Virus record (IMG/VR): IMGVR_UViG_3300036046_000029
Coordinates: 1-31,038 of that record
From: a virus
Strand: one strand, 5' to 3'
DNA: 31,038 nucleotides
In this document: positions 1 to 7,629 of the stretch, piece after piece
Layout: every line of letters begins with the position of its first letter
Numbering within the stretch: the first letter of the stretch is position 1
Program-made: the position numbers and the translations under genes
The notes under the pieces: model-generated
What the model was told of the DNA's origin: nothing
Seen by the model: only the letters and a program-made list of their open reading frames with translations
Databases searched by the model: none

Positions 1-557
1 CAGACCGGGTTTTTCGCGTCCGAGGCATCGGCCTTGTAGGCGGCCACGACATAGGTGATCCCGCGCCCGCGATCATTGGCGGTCCAGCCCGGCCCGTTGG
101 TGGTCAGGATCGAAGGGACGCTCTGGTCCCAGGTGCCATTGCGGAAGAGCACCTGCAGCTGGTTGTTGAAACCCGCGACATTCCCGTCCCCTGCAAAGGC
201 GACATAGGTGTCATCGACGAAGAAGCCTTCCAACGCATCGGACCGGTGATCCGTTAGCGCGATCACCAGCACCTCCCAATCGGTGCCGTATTTGCCGCCA
301 TAGTTAAAAGCATCGACCAGCGATCCGGCCACCGCCGCCCGCCCGAACACCGCCTGCCGGGGCTGCTCGCCCAGCTGGAGGGTTGCAGCGGCAGCAGCGC
401 GCCTCGGCGCACCCGGTTTGCCGAGGATCAGCCCTGCCCCGACCGAAAACAGCGCCGATCCAATCGCCGCACCGATCGGCCCGCCAAGGGCGAAGCCGAC
501 CACCGCGCCCAGAACCGAAGCGCCAAGCGAGACGATCGAGCGGACAACGCGGCTCAT
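1..557 (-). CDS. Phage tail protein, tail-tip region (3' end cut by window edge)
   Basis: The visible 185 residues are the N-terminus; the gene runs off the left edge. It starts with a short basic segment and a Gly/Ala-rich hydrophobic stretch (about residues 8-48), then a soluble beta-rich region with motifs such as QPRQAVFGRAAVAG and WEVLVIALTDH. This N-terminal pattern is common in tail proteins that follow the NlpC/P60-like gene at the tail tip of lambda-like and GTA-like phages. The start ATG overlaps the stop of the upstream peptidase-like gene (ATGA), so the two are probably translationally coupled. Its position after the other tail-tip proteins suggests a tip or host-recognition component. 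The family is inferred from context more than from a decisive motif. Confidence 0.7.
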   Translation of the reverse strand, partial: MSRVVRSIVSLGASVLGAVVGFALGGPIGAAIGSALFSVGAGLILGKPGAPRRAAAAATLQLGEQPRQAVFGRAAVAGSLVDAFNYGGKYGTDWEVLVIALTDHRSDALEGFFVDDTYVAFAGDGNVAGFNNQLQVLFRNGTWDQSVPSILTTNGPGWTANDRGRGITYVVAAYKADASDAKNPV

Positions 558-961
558 TGCGCCAGCCTTTCAGCCGACCACGCCATCCCCATCGCACTGC
601 GCGGCATGCGCTCCAGCCCCTTCAGTCCTGGGCCAACCAGCGTATCGCCTTCCACCACCATCAGCCGGATGCCGAACTGCCGGTCAGGCAGGCCCGCGAT
701 ATCGCCGCGCTGCGCCATTGCGGCCGGGATGCGATCAAGCCGGACATCGAGTGCCTTCTTCAGCCCTCCGCGTTCCTTGGCGATCCCCACAGCTTCGCGC
801 CTTGTCTTCCAGCGCGGGACGCCTTCCAGAATATCCTCGCCGGTCTGCGCCTTTACGCAGGCAGCGGCAAAGCTCACGCAGCAGCGCCCGTGCCGCCAGC
901 CAAAGCGACGGGCCGAACGCACCTCGATCGCGGAGACCAGAGCTGTGAAATCGCGGCTCAT
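554..961 (-). CDS. DUF6950-type (NlpC/P60-like) tail-tip protein
   Basis: This is a 135-residue protein. The N-terminal segment WRHGRCCVSFAAACVKAQTG resembles the 'W-G-x-DC-x-xF' start of NlpC/P60-related phage proteins (DUF6950), where the Cys is the would-be nucleophile. The usual Asp before the Cys is replaced by Cys here (RCC), so peptidase activity is uncertain. Later, MAQRGDIAGLP resembles the family's 'xxGDIvxl' strand. In siphophages and gene transfer agents a protein of this kind sits at the tail tip and helps to breach the cell wall. The gene overlaps both neighbours by 4 nt (ATGA), inside the tail-tip operon. Confidence 0.7.
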   Translation of the reverse strand: MSRDFTALVSAIEVRSARRFGWRHGRCCVSFAAACVKAQTGEDILEGVPRWKTRREAVGIAKERGGLKKALDVRLDRIPAAMAQRGDIAGLPDRQFGIRLMVVEGDTLVGPGLKGLERMPRSAMGMAWSAERLAQ

Positions 962-1614
962 CGCTCGTTCACCTGCGGGAAGCTGCTGCCGCTGCCGAAC
1001 ACGCCGCTGCCAAATCCGCCGCCAACACCGGGCAGCGCCGATCCGGCCCGCGCCGGACGCCGCCCGCCCCAGTAAAGCGTCTTCTCACCAGCGTATGAGA
1101 CGTTCTTGAAGAAGCCATCAGCCGGGTCGATCAAGCGCTGGTCGGCATCGCTGCGCATCCGCGCCCCGCGCCGCCCCAGCCCCTTGGCCGCCGTTTCCAG
1201 CTGCGCGGTGATGGTGGCCGTGCCGCCGATCTCCTCGTCCCGCTCCAGCGTGTCGAGCCGCCCGCGTGCCCAGATATCGCCATCCAGCAGGGTGTTGCCG
1301 GTCTGGTCGAAGATCAGCCGCCACAGGGTTGCGGGCGCGCCCGAAACCTCGGCCGCATCCAGCAGCGCGGCGGTTTCGGGATCGATGCCCGAAAGCCGCA
1401 GCGTGATGTTCTGCGCCGCATCGCCAAGCGCCCCGCCAGCCACCTGCACCAGCCCGCGATCGCCGACCGGATCGAAGGTGCGCCCGTCCAGCACCAGCGG
1501 ATGATGCCCGCCCCAGATCCGCACCGGCGGATCGCAGGCAATCTCCACCGCTCCGCTGACAATCGCGGTCCCAGCCTCAAGCGCGGCGAGAGCGGCAGGG
1601 GCGAGCGTCTTCAT
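958..1614 (-). CDS. Tail-tip/hub protein, DUF2163-like
   Basis: This 218-residue protein has an N-terminus (LAALEAGTAIVSGAVEIAC) and the segment FDPVGDRGLVQVAGGALGDAAQNITLRLSG that are typical of phage tail proteins of the DUF2163/GTA gp13 kind, a beta-rich hub-associated protein. The C-terminus has a Gly-rich tail with an FGSGVFGSGSSF pattern. It lies directly between the other hub protein and the NlpC-like protein, as in GTA-type clusters (hub protein, DUF2163, NlpC/P60, tip protein). It overlaps both neighbours by 4 nt. The family assignment rests on pattern recognition and order; no catalytic motif is expected. Confidence 0.65.
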   Translation of the reverse strand: MKTLAPAALAALEAGTAIVSGAVEIACDPPVRIWGGHHPLVLDGRTFDPVGDRGLVQVAGGALGDAAQNITLRLSGIDPETAALLDAAEVSGAPATLWRLIFDQTGNTLLDGDIWARGRLDTLERDEEIGGTATITAQLETAAKGLGRRGARMRSDADQRLIDPADGFFKNVSYAGEKTLYWGGRRPARAGSALPGVGGGFGSGVFGSGSSFPQVNER

Positions 1615-2315
1615 GCGCGCAGATCCTGAATTGCGGTGATCGTCGAGCCCGCCAGAATTCCGCCGCTGCCGATCGGCCCCAGCTGGCTGTCTTCAGGCAC
1701 AAGCTGCATCACGCAGGCCGGATTGTCGAAGTGGGCAATCGCGCCAGCTGGCACCACCGCAGGGTTGATCGGCGGTTCGATCATCACCTGCGCCTGTCCG
1801 CCGCCGCCTGCCGTTGCAGGCAGCACCGCGCGAGCGATGGTGCGCCGGTCGAAGGTGCCAGCGGGCGATCCCGCCGCATCCCAGCGCACGCCGATCATGT
1901 CGCCAACGCTGATCTGGAAACCCGAAGGCAGGCCGTTCAACGTCATCAGCGCATTGCCATTGGCATCGATCGCCTGGCTCCAGCTGGTCGCGGTGCCGGG
2001 GAAAGGCCCGCCGCCCGAACCGACCGTGCGGTTGAGCCCGGCAAATCCGAAGCGGTAGAGCTTCGGGAACCGCCGCTTGGGATCGATCGCGTAAAACCGC
2101 CGGATGCGCCCGCGCAGACGGTCAAAGAACGCCTGCCACAGATCCGCGCTGTCAGGATCGGCCCTGTCGATTTCGAACCGAGCCGCCCACAGCGGCCAGC
2201 CTGCCTGCAAGCCGCCCTGCCGCCCGCTGGCTTCGGGCGCGGCATAATCGATCCGTTCGATATCGAACCGGACGCGGGCAATGCCGCTGGGGGTTTCGGG
2301 CTGGGTCAGGATCAT
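1611..2315 (-). CDS. Distal tail / hub protein, uncharacterised
   Basis: This is a 234-residue protein directly downstream of the tape measure gene. Its N-terminal half (WPLWAARFEIDRADPDSADLW, RLRGRIRRFYAIDP) looks like a domain that packs on the tail tube end. The C-terminal half (NGLPSGFQISVGDMIGVRW and following) is beta-rich. Position alone, between the tape measure and the DUF2163-like protein, suggests a distal tail protein, equivalent in place to the first tip protein of GTA or lambda-type tails. I do not recognise a named family with certainty. ATGA overlaps occur at both ends. Confidence 0.65.
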   Translation of the reverse strand: MILTQPETPSGIARVRFDIERIDYAAPEASGRQGGLQAGWPLWAARFEIDRADPDSADLWQAFFDRLRGRIRRFYAIDPKRRFPKLYRFGFAGLNRTVGSGGGPFPGTATSWSQAIDANGNALMTLNGLPSGFQISVGDMIGVRWDAAGSPAGTFDRRTIARAVLPATAGGGGQAQVMIEPPINPAVVPAGAIAHFDNPACVMQLVPEDSQLGPIGSGGILAGSTITAIQDLRA

Positions 2316-4504
2316 GGCAGCAGCCTCCGGTCTTTGGCTTCGCGCACCGTGGCGACGATCGTGCCGGGCAGTTCCTCGCGCAGCCGGTCGATCTGGGCGT
2401 TGACCCGCGCAATCGCGGCAGCATCCGCGCCGGTGGCGTCGATGGTAATCGGGATGGCGATGCTCGGACCGCCGGCAGCGCCGCTCAGCAGTTTGCGGCT
2501 GTCGGGGTTGGAGATGATGCCCACCCCGCCGGGACCAGCAAAGGCCAGCTCCGGCCCTTCCTCGCCGACGACGGCGAACTTGCCGGTCGGGATCGTGCCG
2601 CCGCTCGCCATGAACCCGGCGAAGGCCTGCTCGAACGCCGAGCCGCCGCCGCCCCCGCCGAACAGCCCGCCAAGAAACCCGCCGCCGCCGTCGCCGAACA
2701 GGCTGTTGGCCAGCGGGCGGATGATCGCCTGCTGGATCGCGATCCGCAGCAGGTCGGCGATGATCTGGTCGGCCACCCGGCTGAAGACATCGCCAAGGCT
2801 TTCGGCCCCCATGATCGCGCGGGTCAGGCCGTCATTGAGCTGCTCGAGGCCGTCGATCCGGATCCCGTCCAGCGCCTCGTTGATCATTCCCGGCGTGGCA
2901 TTGAGGCCGCGCAGATAGCGCTCGGTCTCGGTGTCGTTTTGGCGGGCAACAGCGGCGCGGCCCGCACCCGCATTGGCGTCGAGGTTGGCGAGCCGCTGGC
3001 TGGCCAGATCGCCTTCGCGCTTCTCGATCTCGCCCCGCGCCGCCATGTCGATCACGGTCTGCAGCGCGATCCGCTCCATCTGCACCTGCGCATCATAAAG
3101 CCGCAGGGCAATGTCGCGGCGTTCGGCCTCGGTGTCGGCCATCTGGCCCGCGATCTGCAGCGCCTGCTCCTCGCCGCGGAACCGCTCGTCGGCCAGCGCC
3201 TGGGCATCGCGCGCCAGCTCGGCGCGCTGGGTGAACCGGATCGCTTCGAGCTCGGCATCGGCGAGCCGGTTGGTGGCGGCACGCAGCTCCTTGCGCTGGA
3301 CTTCGGACAGGCCCTCGCGCGCCTCGATCGCGGCCAGCGCATCGCGCCGGTCCCATTCCACGCCGCGCTCGGCCAGCTCGGCGCGCTCATCGGCGCTGGT
3401 GGCGATCTGCAGCCGCGCCTGCAGGATGCGCTGGGTGATGGCGATCAGATCGCCCTCGAACCGCGCATCGATCGCCGCCTGATCGGGGCCGGAATTGGCA
3501 CGCGGGGTGCGCTGCGATCCGACGGGCTGCGGCCCGAGGATCCGCCGCGCCGCCGCGCTGTCGCCATCCAGTCCCGCCAGCGTGTCGCGGAAGACCTCGA
3601 CATTCGCTCCTTCGACATCGAAGCTGGTGATCGCCTGGGCAGCGCGGAAGTAGGCCTCCGGCGAGATTATGCCGCTTTCCATCCGCGCGCGCAGCTGCTG
3701 TTCGGCCGCCGGGCCGGAAAGCCGCCCGCGCATCACCAGATCGACGATTTCCTGCCCAGTGTTGGCGCGGGTGACGCGCAGGCCGCCCATCGTGCCTTCG
3801 ACCCTGAGATCGCCGAGGCCGCCCTGCCGGATCGACTGCATCTCGCCGCGCGCTGCCGCCTGCCGTTGCATCGCGCCGACCATCCCGGCCGCCGCCTGCG
3901 CGCGGGCCAGCGCCAACATCGCCTGCGACTGCGCGTTGACCCGCCCGGTGGTCTTGTCGATCACGCTGCCGAGGATGCTCTGCGCATCGCCCAGCCTGCT
4001 GCTTGCGAACTCGACGCCCTTGAGCGCATCGTCGGCCTCGAACAGCTTGCCGATGAACGGGACCAGCACCACGGCGGCCGAGGTCATCGCGATGCCCCAA
4101 GGGCCGCCCATGAAGGCGGCGAGGCGGCTGGACCCGCCCGTCATCAGCTGCACCGCCTGGATCACCTGCCCGCTCTGCGAGGCGAAGATCTGCGTCGGCC
4201 GAGCGCCCATCGCGTACATCGTGGCGATGTCATTGAGCTGGAACCTCAGTTGCTGCATCCCGGCGCTCTGCGCCCCGGCCGACGCGACGACACGCTGGCC
4301 TGCCTGTTCGAAGCCCGCGCTCATCACCGCCACGCTGCGGCCGGTGACGGTCAGCTCGCCCGCCAGTTTGGACGAGCTGCCGCTGGTGCGATCAAGCTGC
4401 GCGCCCAGCTGCTGGGCCTTGCCCTTGGCCTGCTCCACCCCGCTGGTGAAGCCCGCATCGTTGGTGCGCAGATCGAGGAGAGCCTCGCCAAGTCTCTCAG
4501 CCAT
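2312..4504 (-). CDS. Tail tape measure protein
   Basis: This 730-residue protein sets tail length and is ejected with DNA. The N-terminus (LLDLRTNDAGFTSGVEQAKGKAQQLGAQLDR) is the classical tape-measure start. Residues about 80-190 include hydrophobic stretches (GGPWGIAMTSAAVVLVPFIGKLF). A long Ala/Arg/Glu-rich helical region covers about 360-540. The C-terminus has a Gly-rich hinge (GDGGGGFLGGLFGGGGGG) followed by ASGGTIPTGKFAVVGEEGPELAF, a signature of lambda-type tape measures. The ORF begins 50 nt after the stop of the second chaperone; that gap carries a copy of the dispersed hairpin element. The length predicts a rather short siphophage tail. Confidence 0.93.
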   Translation of the reverse strand: MAERLGEALLDLRTNDAGFTSGVEQAKGKAQQLGAQLDRTSGSSSKLAGELTVTGRSVAVMSAGFEQAGQRVVASAGAQSAGMQQLRFQLNDIATMYAMGARPTQIFASQSGQVIQAVQLMTGGSSRLAAFMGGPWGIAMTSAAVVLVPFIGKLFEADDALKGVEFASSRLGDAQSILGSVIDKTTGRVNAQSQAMLALARAQAAAGMVGAMQRQAAARGEMQSIRQGGLGDLRVEGTMGGLRVTRANTGQEIVDLVMRGRLSGPAAEQQLRARMESGIISPEAYFRAAQAITSFDVEGANVEVFRDTLAGLDGDSAAARRILGPQPVGSQRTPRANSGPDQAAIDARFEGDLIAITQRILQARLQIATSADERAELAERGVEWDRRDALAAIEAREGLSEVQRKELRAATNRLADAELEAIRFTQRAELARDAQALADERFRGEEQALQIAGQMADTEAERRDIALRLYDAQVQMERIALQTVIDMAARGEIEKREGDLASQRLANLDANAGAGRAAVARQNDTETERYLRGLNATPGMINEALDGIRIDGLEQLNDGLTRAIMGAESLGDVFSRVADQIIADLLRIAIQQAIIRPLANSLFGDGGGGFLGGLFGGGGGGSAFEQAFAGFMASGGTIPTGKFAVVGEEGPELAFAGPGGVGIISNPDSRKLLSGAAGGPSIAIPITIDATGADAAAIARVNAQIDRLREELPGTIVATVREAKDRRLLP

Positions 4505-4509
4505 GGCGC

Positions 4510-4535
4510 GTCCTCAAGTAGCGAAGCGGTAGGAC
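4510..4535. repeat. Dispersed hairpin element, copy 1
   Basis: GTCCT and AGGAC arms (5 bp) flank the 16-nt core CAAGTAGCGAAGCGGT. It lies in the gap between the tape measure start and the tail chaperone stop. The same core is exact in copy 3 (12156-12171), differs by one base in copy 4 (24585-24600, reverse) and by four in copy 2 (6454-6469, reverse). Confidence 0.8.
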
Positions 4536-4554
4536 CGCCATCAAAGAACGCTGC

Positions 4555-4920
4555 TCAACCACCGGAGCCTCCCAGCCACGCGTCCAGGTCTTCGATCACC
4601 GGTGCGTCGTCCTCATTGGCGATGCCGATGCCCATCGCCGCCAGATCGGCGGGATCGGCCGGTCCGGCCTCCTCGGCAGCGTCACCGCGCGCGCGGCCTT
4701 CGATCGCGGCGATGGCCCGCTCCCGGTCTTCGGGGCTGCGGAAGCCGATGTTGTTGCCCAGCACGGCCCGGTTGACGGCACCGAGCGTCTCGGCCGCATC
4801 GATCCGGGGCATCATCCGCACGAAGGCTCTCACCAGCCCGGCAGGAACCGCCTCCAGCCAGTCCTGCGGCCGTCCGCCGTAGAACCGCTGGAGCCGGGGG
4901 ATGAGCTCGCCCCAATCCAC
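4555..4920 (-). CDS. Tail assembly chaperone, second part (GpT-like)
   Basis: The coding signal is clear for about 120 residues (DWGELIPRLQRFYGG ... APVIEDLDAWLGGSGG), acidic toward the C-terminus, directly upstream of the tape measure. No ATG precedes it in frame near the coding start. Given here is the GTG at 4920, which lacks a strong ribosome-binding site. The alternative is a -1 shift from the overlapping upstream chaperone frame, as for lambda G/GT. The frame stays open upstream to about 5157, so a fused product is possible without a stop codon. It would act as a chaperone that loads the tape measure and tail tube protein. Confidence 0.65.
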   Translation of the reverse strand: MDWGELIPRLQRFYGGRPQDWLEAVPAGLVRAFVRMMPRIDAAETLGAVNRAVLGNNIGFRSPEDRERAIAAIEGRARGDAAEEAGPADPADLAAMGIGIANEDDAPVIEDLDAWLGGSGG

Positions 4921-5297
4921 GCCGGCAGCTCGCCCCGTGCTGCTTCCATCGCTCCGGCCACCTTCAGCGTCGATCGCAGCCGGAGCGCGGTAAAAAGGTC
5001 GATGATGGCCCATCGCTGGGATCCGGGCAGCTTGGCGAACAGCTCGTCCGAAGCGCCGACGCAGATCTTGCGGGCGGCGGTGGCGACGAGCGCGTCGAGC
5101 TCCTTCTCCACGTCCTCGCCGGTCTGCTGCGCCATCTCCTCGATCCGCCGCCCCCACGCGCCGAAGCGGTGACTTTCGATCACGCTCAGCTCGTCGGGGT
5201 GCAGGATATCGACCCGCTCGCCATCGATGGTGATGAACGGCCGCTCGATCAGGGTATCAAGATCGAGCAGCGCGTTCTTTCCGGCACCAGCCATCAT
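4830..5297 (-). CDS. Tail assembly chaperone, first part (GpG-like)
   Basis: This 155-residue frame starts at tandem ATGs (5297/5294), with GGAG placed best for the second. Residues to about 125 look real: LDTLIERPFITIDGERVDILHPDELSV, then a helical region, LPGSQRWAIIDLFTALRLRSTLKVAGAM. The last ~29 residues (Ser/Gly/Arg-rich) overlap the coding frame of the downstream chaperone and look like a read-through shadow. That is the usual appearance of a G/GT pair with programmed -1 frameshifting. It lies between the tail tube gene and the tape measure, the standard chaperone position. Confidence 0.75.
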   Translation of the reverse strand: MMAGAGKNALLDLDTLIERPFITIDGERVDILHPDELSVIESHRFGAWGRRIEEMAQQTGEDVEKELDALVATAARKICVGASDELFAKLPGSQRWAIIDLFTALRLRSTLKVAGAMEAARGELPAWIGASSSPGSSGSTADGRRTGWRRFLPGW

Positions 5298-5307
5298 CAC
5301 TCTCCGA

Positions 5308-5907
5308 TCAGAGCGCCGGGAGGTGCGCCTGGCGCAGCACGCCAAGCCGCTGCTGGACGTTGGCGGCGAGCGGGTTTTCGAGCGCCTCGAACTGCAGCTG
5401 CAGACCGGCCGGCTCGCCCTTGCGGAACACCGGGGCCGGTGCGCCGGACTGGAAGCAGCGCGGGATTTCGAACTGCATCGCGAGAGCCGGGTTGTAGGGC
5501 GAAAGCCCGCGCGCCAGCAGCGCGAAGTTGGCGGTGCGGCCCACGTCCTCGCTAAGGCCGATCGCGCGGTGGCCGGGCTGGCCGGCCGCAGGCGCGGTGG
5601 TGGTGACGGTGTTGTTGTTGAGCGTGTAGGCGTACTGCTCGATCGTCATGTCGAGCAGCGTCAGGCGGAACATCACGTCTTCCTCGGTGAGGAAGGCGGT
5701 GACCGGCCCGGTCGCCCCGGCGGTGCGGACCTTGTTGTAGGTCTTGCTGTGCTGCACCTGCACGCCGGAATTGTCGTAATTGCGATCGCCGTTGGTGCCG
5801 AGCCTGATCCACGCAGCAGCCGGGGCCGCGCCGATGGTGGGGAAGGCGGTGCCGACCGGCGCGATAAAGACGGTGAGCGGGGCACCGATGATTTCATGGA
5901 AGGACAT
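5308..5907 (-). CDS. Major tail tube protein
   Basis: This 199-residue, beta-rich protein reads MSFHEIIGAPLTVFIAPVGTAFP..., with WIRLGTNGDRNYDNSGVQVQHSKTYNKVRT and later FRLTLLDMTIEQYAYTL. These are typical of a siphophage tail tube/major tail protein: short N-terminal arm, variable loop, and Thr/Asn-rich strands. Its location just upstream of the G/T-like chaperones and tape measure fits. A purine-rich AAGGAG sits about 10 nt upstream of the ATG. It polymerises as rings around the tape measure. Contractile sheath genes are absent nearby, so the tail is non-contractile. Confidence 0.85.
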   Translation of the reverse strand: MSFHEIIGAPLTVFIAPVGTAFPTIGAAPAAAWIRLGTNGDRNYDNSGVQVQHSKTYNKVRTAGATGPVTAFLTEEDVMFRLTLLDMTIEQYAYTLNNNTVTTTAPAAGQPGHRAIGLSEDVGRTANFALLARGLSPYNPALAMQFEIPRCFQSGAPAPVFRKGEPAGLQLQFEALENPLAANVQQRLGVLRQAHLPAL

Positions 5908-6016
5908 TGCTTGGGTCTCCTTGTTGTCCGAACAGGCTGGCTGGGCCGAAGCGTCGGCCAGTAAAAGTGGGAACCGGTTTTGCGTGCCAGAACCAAAGGG
6001 GCGGCAGCGCGACCAT
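5894..6016 (-). CDS. Possible 40-residue peptide in tail operon
   Basis: This short ORF starts at an ATG that overlaps the stop of the tail terminator gene (TGATG), and its end overlaps the tail tube start by 14 nt. The middle is encoded by the motif GTGGGAACCGGTTTTGCG and its flanks (5963-5984), giving FWHAKPVPTF. This looks like translation of an interspersed motif, not a conserved protein. Start/stop coupling supports translation; the peptide composition does not support a function. Confidence 0.3.
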   Translation of the reverse strand: MVALPPLWFWHAKPVPTFTGRRFGPASLFGQQGDPSNVLP

Positions 6017-6444
6017 CACGAGGGCACCTCGAGAAGCCCGTGCATGACCTGGAAGGATTGGAACTGGCGGGGCCACTCGGTCACTGGCTCGCGCCCGGCG
6101 ATCGAGCCGCTGGCGGCGTTGGCCCAGTGGATCAAGCACCCTGCGTGGACCGACGGGCGCAGCCGGCGCAGGGCGAGCGAGGCGGCGCGCATCAGGGCGG
6201 TTGCGGCGCGGGGTGTGGCCCCGAAGGCAAAGACATCGACCCGCTGGGTGTCGTGTTCGACGAAGGTGTCGCCCAGCAGCGAAGCGCCGCCCGAGCTCCG
6301 CAACACGATCGCGCCGCGCGGCATCTCTGCGGCTTGGGCCTCTGGCAGCTCGCCGCCGAAGACGCGGCCCTCGGTGATCGCGGCGACCACCGCGTCGGCC
6401 TTGAGGAACGCCACCAGCCCGCCTTCGAGATCAGCCGGCGTCAT
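6016..6444 (-). CDS. Tail terminator / DUF3168-like neck protein
   Basis: This 142-residue protein begins MTPADLEGGLVAFLKADAVVAAITEGRVFGG and continues PRGAIVLRSSGGASLL ... VDVFAFGATP. The pattern of an N-terminal helix followed by a mixed alpha/beta domain, with a 'DVF' strand in mid-protein, matches tail terminators (GpU-like, DUF3168), which cap the tail tube and join it to the head. It lies between the HK97-gp10-like protein and the tail tube gene, exactly the usual place. The start is the ATG at 6444. Confidence 0.75.
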   Translation of the reverse strand: MTPADLEGGLVAFLKADAVVAAITEGRVFGGELPEAQAAEMPRGAIVLRSSGGASLLGDTFVEHDTQRVDVFAFGATPRAATALMRAASLALRRLRPSVHAGCLIHWANAASGSIAGREPVTEWPRQFQSFQVMHGLLEVPS

Positions 6445-6448
6445 GGTT

Positions 6449-6474
6449 GGCCTACCACTGCGTTGCTTGAGGCC
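6449..6474. repeat. Dispersed hairpin element, copy 2 (most diverged)
   Basis: GGCCT and AGGCC arms (5 bp) flank ACCACTGCGTTGCTTG, the reverse-orientation core with four changes from copy 1. It fills nearly the whole gap between the HK97-gp10-like stop (6475) and the tail terminator start (6444). The arms differ from copy 1 (GTCCT/AGGAC) but still pair. Confidence 0.7.
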
Positions 6475-6930
6475 TTAGCCATCGCTCAGACCCCCCTGAG
6501 ACGCGCCTGAACCGCTTTCGAAAGCCTTGCGGATGTTGCCCGCCAGCTGCGGATAGATCGCATCGGCCGCCGGGCGCAGGTAGGGGCGCGCCGGAATGGT
6601 GACGCTCTTGACGAAGCGGAACGAACCGTCGGGCATCGGGATCTTCAGCGCCTTGGCCCGCACCGGCACGATCACGCCGCCCAGCTCGTGGATCAGCGCG
6701 TAACGCACGCTCTTCGATCCCCAGGTGCCGACGACGCCCGCCCCGTCCGGCCGCGCCAGCTCGGCGATGTTGATCGAGTTCTCGAGCCGCCCCTGATCGT
6801 TCTTCCAGGTGTGATTGGCGCGCGCGTGCAGGACGGCATCCTGCATCGCCTTGTTGACGCCGAGCTGCTGCGCCGCACGCATCCGCTTTGTCAGCGCATC
6901 ACCTTTCCAGCGGAGCGATTGCGAGCTCAT
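6475..6930 (-). CDS. HK97-gp10-like neck/tail-completion protein
   Basis: This 151-residue protein starts at the ATG 6930 (MSSQSLRWKG), which overlaps the stop of the upstream small membrane protein. It has an N-terminal helix (LTKRMRAAQQLGVNKAMQDAVLHARANH), then GRLENSI, a strand with VGTWGSKSVRYALIHELGG and the C-terminal IPARPYLRPAADAIYPQLAGNIRKAF. The 'ARPYLRPA' ending and 'Y..i.ElG' strand are hallmarks of the HK97 gp10 family. It acts at the head-tail interface with the tail terminator encoded next. Confidence 0.88.
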   Translation of the reverse strand: MSSQSLRWKGDALTKRMRAAQQLGVNKAMQDAVLHARANHTWKNDQGRLENSINIAELARPDGAGVVGTWGSKSVRYALIHELGGVIVPVRAKALKIPMPDGSFRFVKSVTIPARPYLRPAADAIYPQLAGNIRKAFESGSGASQGGLSDG

Positions 6931-7082
6931 GACAGCGCACTCCACACGATCGAGGCAAAGATGATGCCGACGATGAACCAGCCAAAGCTGGCCAGCGCTT
7001 TGGCACCGAAGCCTTCACGGATTTCGCGCACCGGAGGCGGCGCGGGCGGCGGCGGCGGCATCTTGGGCGCAACCGACCCCAT
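6927..7082 (-). CDS. Small proline-rich membrane protein, 51 residues
   Basis: The reading frame overlaps the upstream adaptor stop (TGATG) and the downstream neck protein start (TCATGA region), so it fits the coupled operon exactly. It begins MGSVAPK, has a run of prolines (residues 9-17), a short charged linker (VREIREGFGAKAL) and one predicted transmembrane segment (FGWFIVGIIFASIVWSAL). Function is unknown. Confidence 0.6.
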   Translation of the reverse strand: MGSVAPKMPPPPPAPPPVREIREGFGAKALASFGWFIVGIIFASIVWSALS

Positions 7083-7429
7083 CACCCAATCCTCTGCAGC
7101 GCGGCTTCGCGGTGGTTGTGCTTGAACTGGACCGGGCCTTCGACCTTCAGGCGGCCGGTGATGATCACGGTGCCGTTGCGGTCCGAAACCGAAACGATCT
7201 CGTCGCCTTCGGCCAGATCTGCGCCCAGCGCGATCATGATCCGCAGATCCTCGATCATTGCGGTCTTGGCCCCGTCAACCAGCTCGCGGCTACTGTTCGA
7301 ATAGACGAAGCAGGGCAGCGCATTGTGCAGCACGGTGAACACCGGCTCCACCGGCCCGCCCCAGCTGTCGGTTCCGCTGGCGGTGTTGCGCTCCACGCGG
7401 GCGCGCATGGTGAGCCGACCGGCGATCAT
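7082..7429 (-). CDS. Head closure / head-tail adaptor protein
   Basis: This 115-residue protein begins MIAGRLTMRARVERNT and contains DSWGGPVEPVF, EDLRIMIALGADLAEGDEIVSV and the final strand VEGPVQFKHNHREAALQRI. The opening 'ag.l..R...er' and late 'Gd.i...dr.....i.v......g...h.e..l.r' pattern is that of the SPP1 gp16/HK97 gp9-type head closure protein. It sits between the connector and the neck proteins. TGATG and ATGA overlaps occur with its neighbours. Confidence 0.75.
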   Translation of the reverse strand: MIAGRLTMRARVERNTASGTDSWGGPVEPVFTVLHNALPCFVYSNSSRELVDGAKTAMIEDLRIMIALGADLAEGDEIVSVSDRNGTVIITGRLKVEGPVQFKHNHREAALQRIG

Positions 7430-7629
7430 TTGCGGAAGGCCTTGGCGATGAAGGCGGCCGCATCGACCACCATGTAAAGCGCGATCATGATGGCCAGCGC
7501 GGGCCGGCCCAGTCCGATCACGGCAGCGCCGAAAAAGCGCGGCACGAACCGCTCATCGCAGGCTTCCCTGAAGATCAGAGCCGTCAGCAGAAGGGCGACC
7601 ACGACGTAGAGTATCTCGAACCACATCAC
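7426..7629 (-). CDS. Small membrane protein, 67 residues
   Basis: The frame overlaps both neighbours by 4 nt. Two hydrophobic segments (FEILYVVVALLLTALIF and LAIMIALYMVVDAAAFIA) are separated by a charged loop (REACDERFVPRFFG). It is not a recognised family. Placement inside the connector genes is unusual for a membrane protein, but phages often carry small membrane proteins in structural operons. Confidence 0.65.
   Translation of the reverse strand: MMWFEILYVVVALLLTALIFREACDERFVPRFFGAAVIGLGRPALAIMIALYMVVDAAAFIAKAFRK

Noticed and set aside
2939-4882. Long plus-strand open frame opposite the tape measure gene
   Set aside because: Composition is Arg/Ala/Gly/His-rich without domains; it is the antisense shadow of the tape measure, which has clear family motifs.
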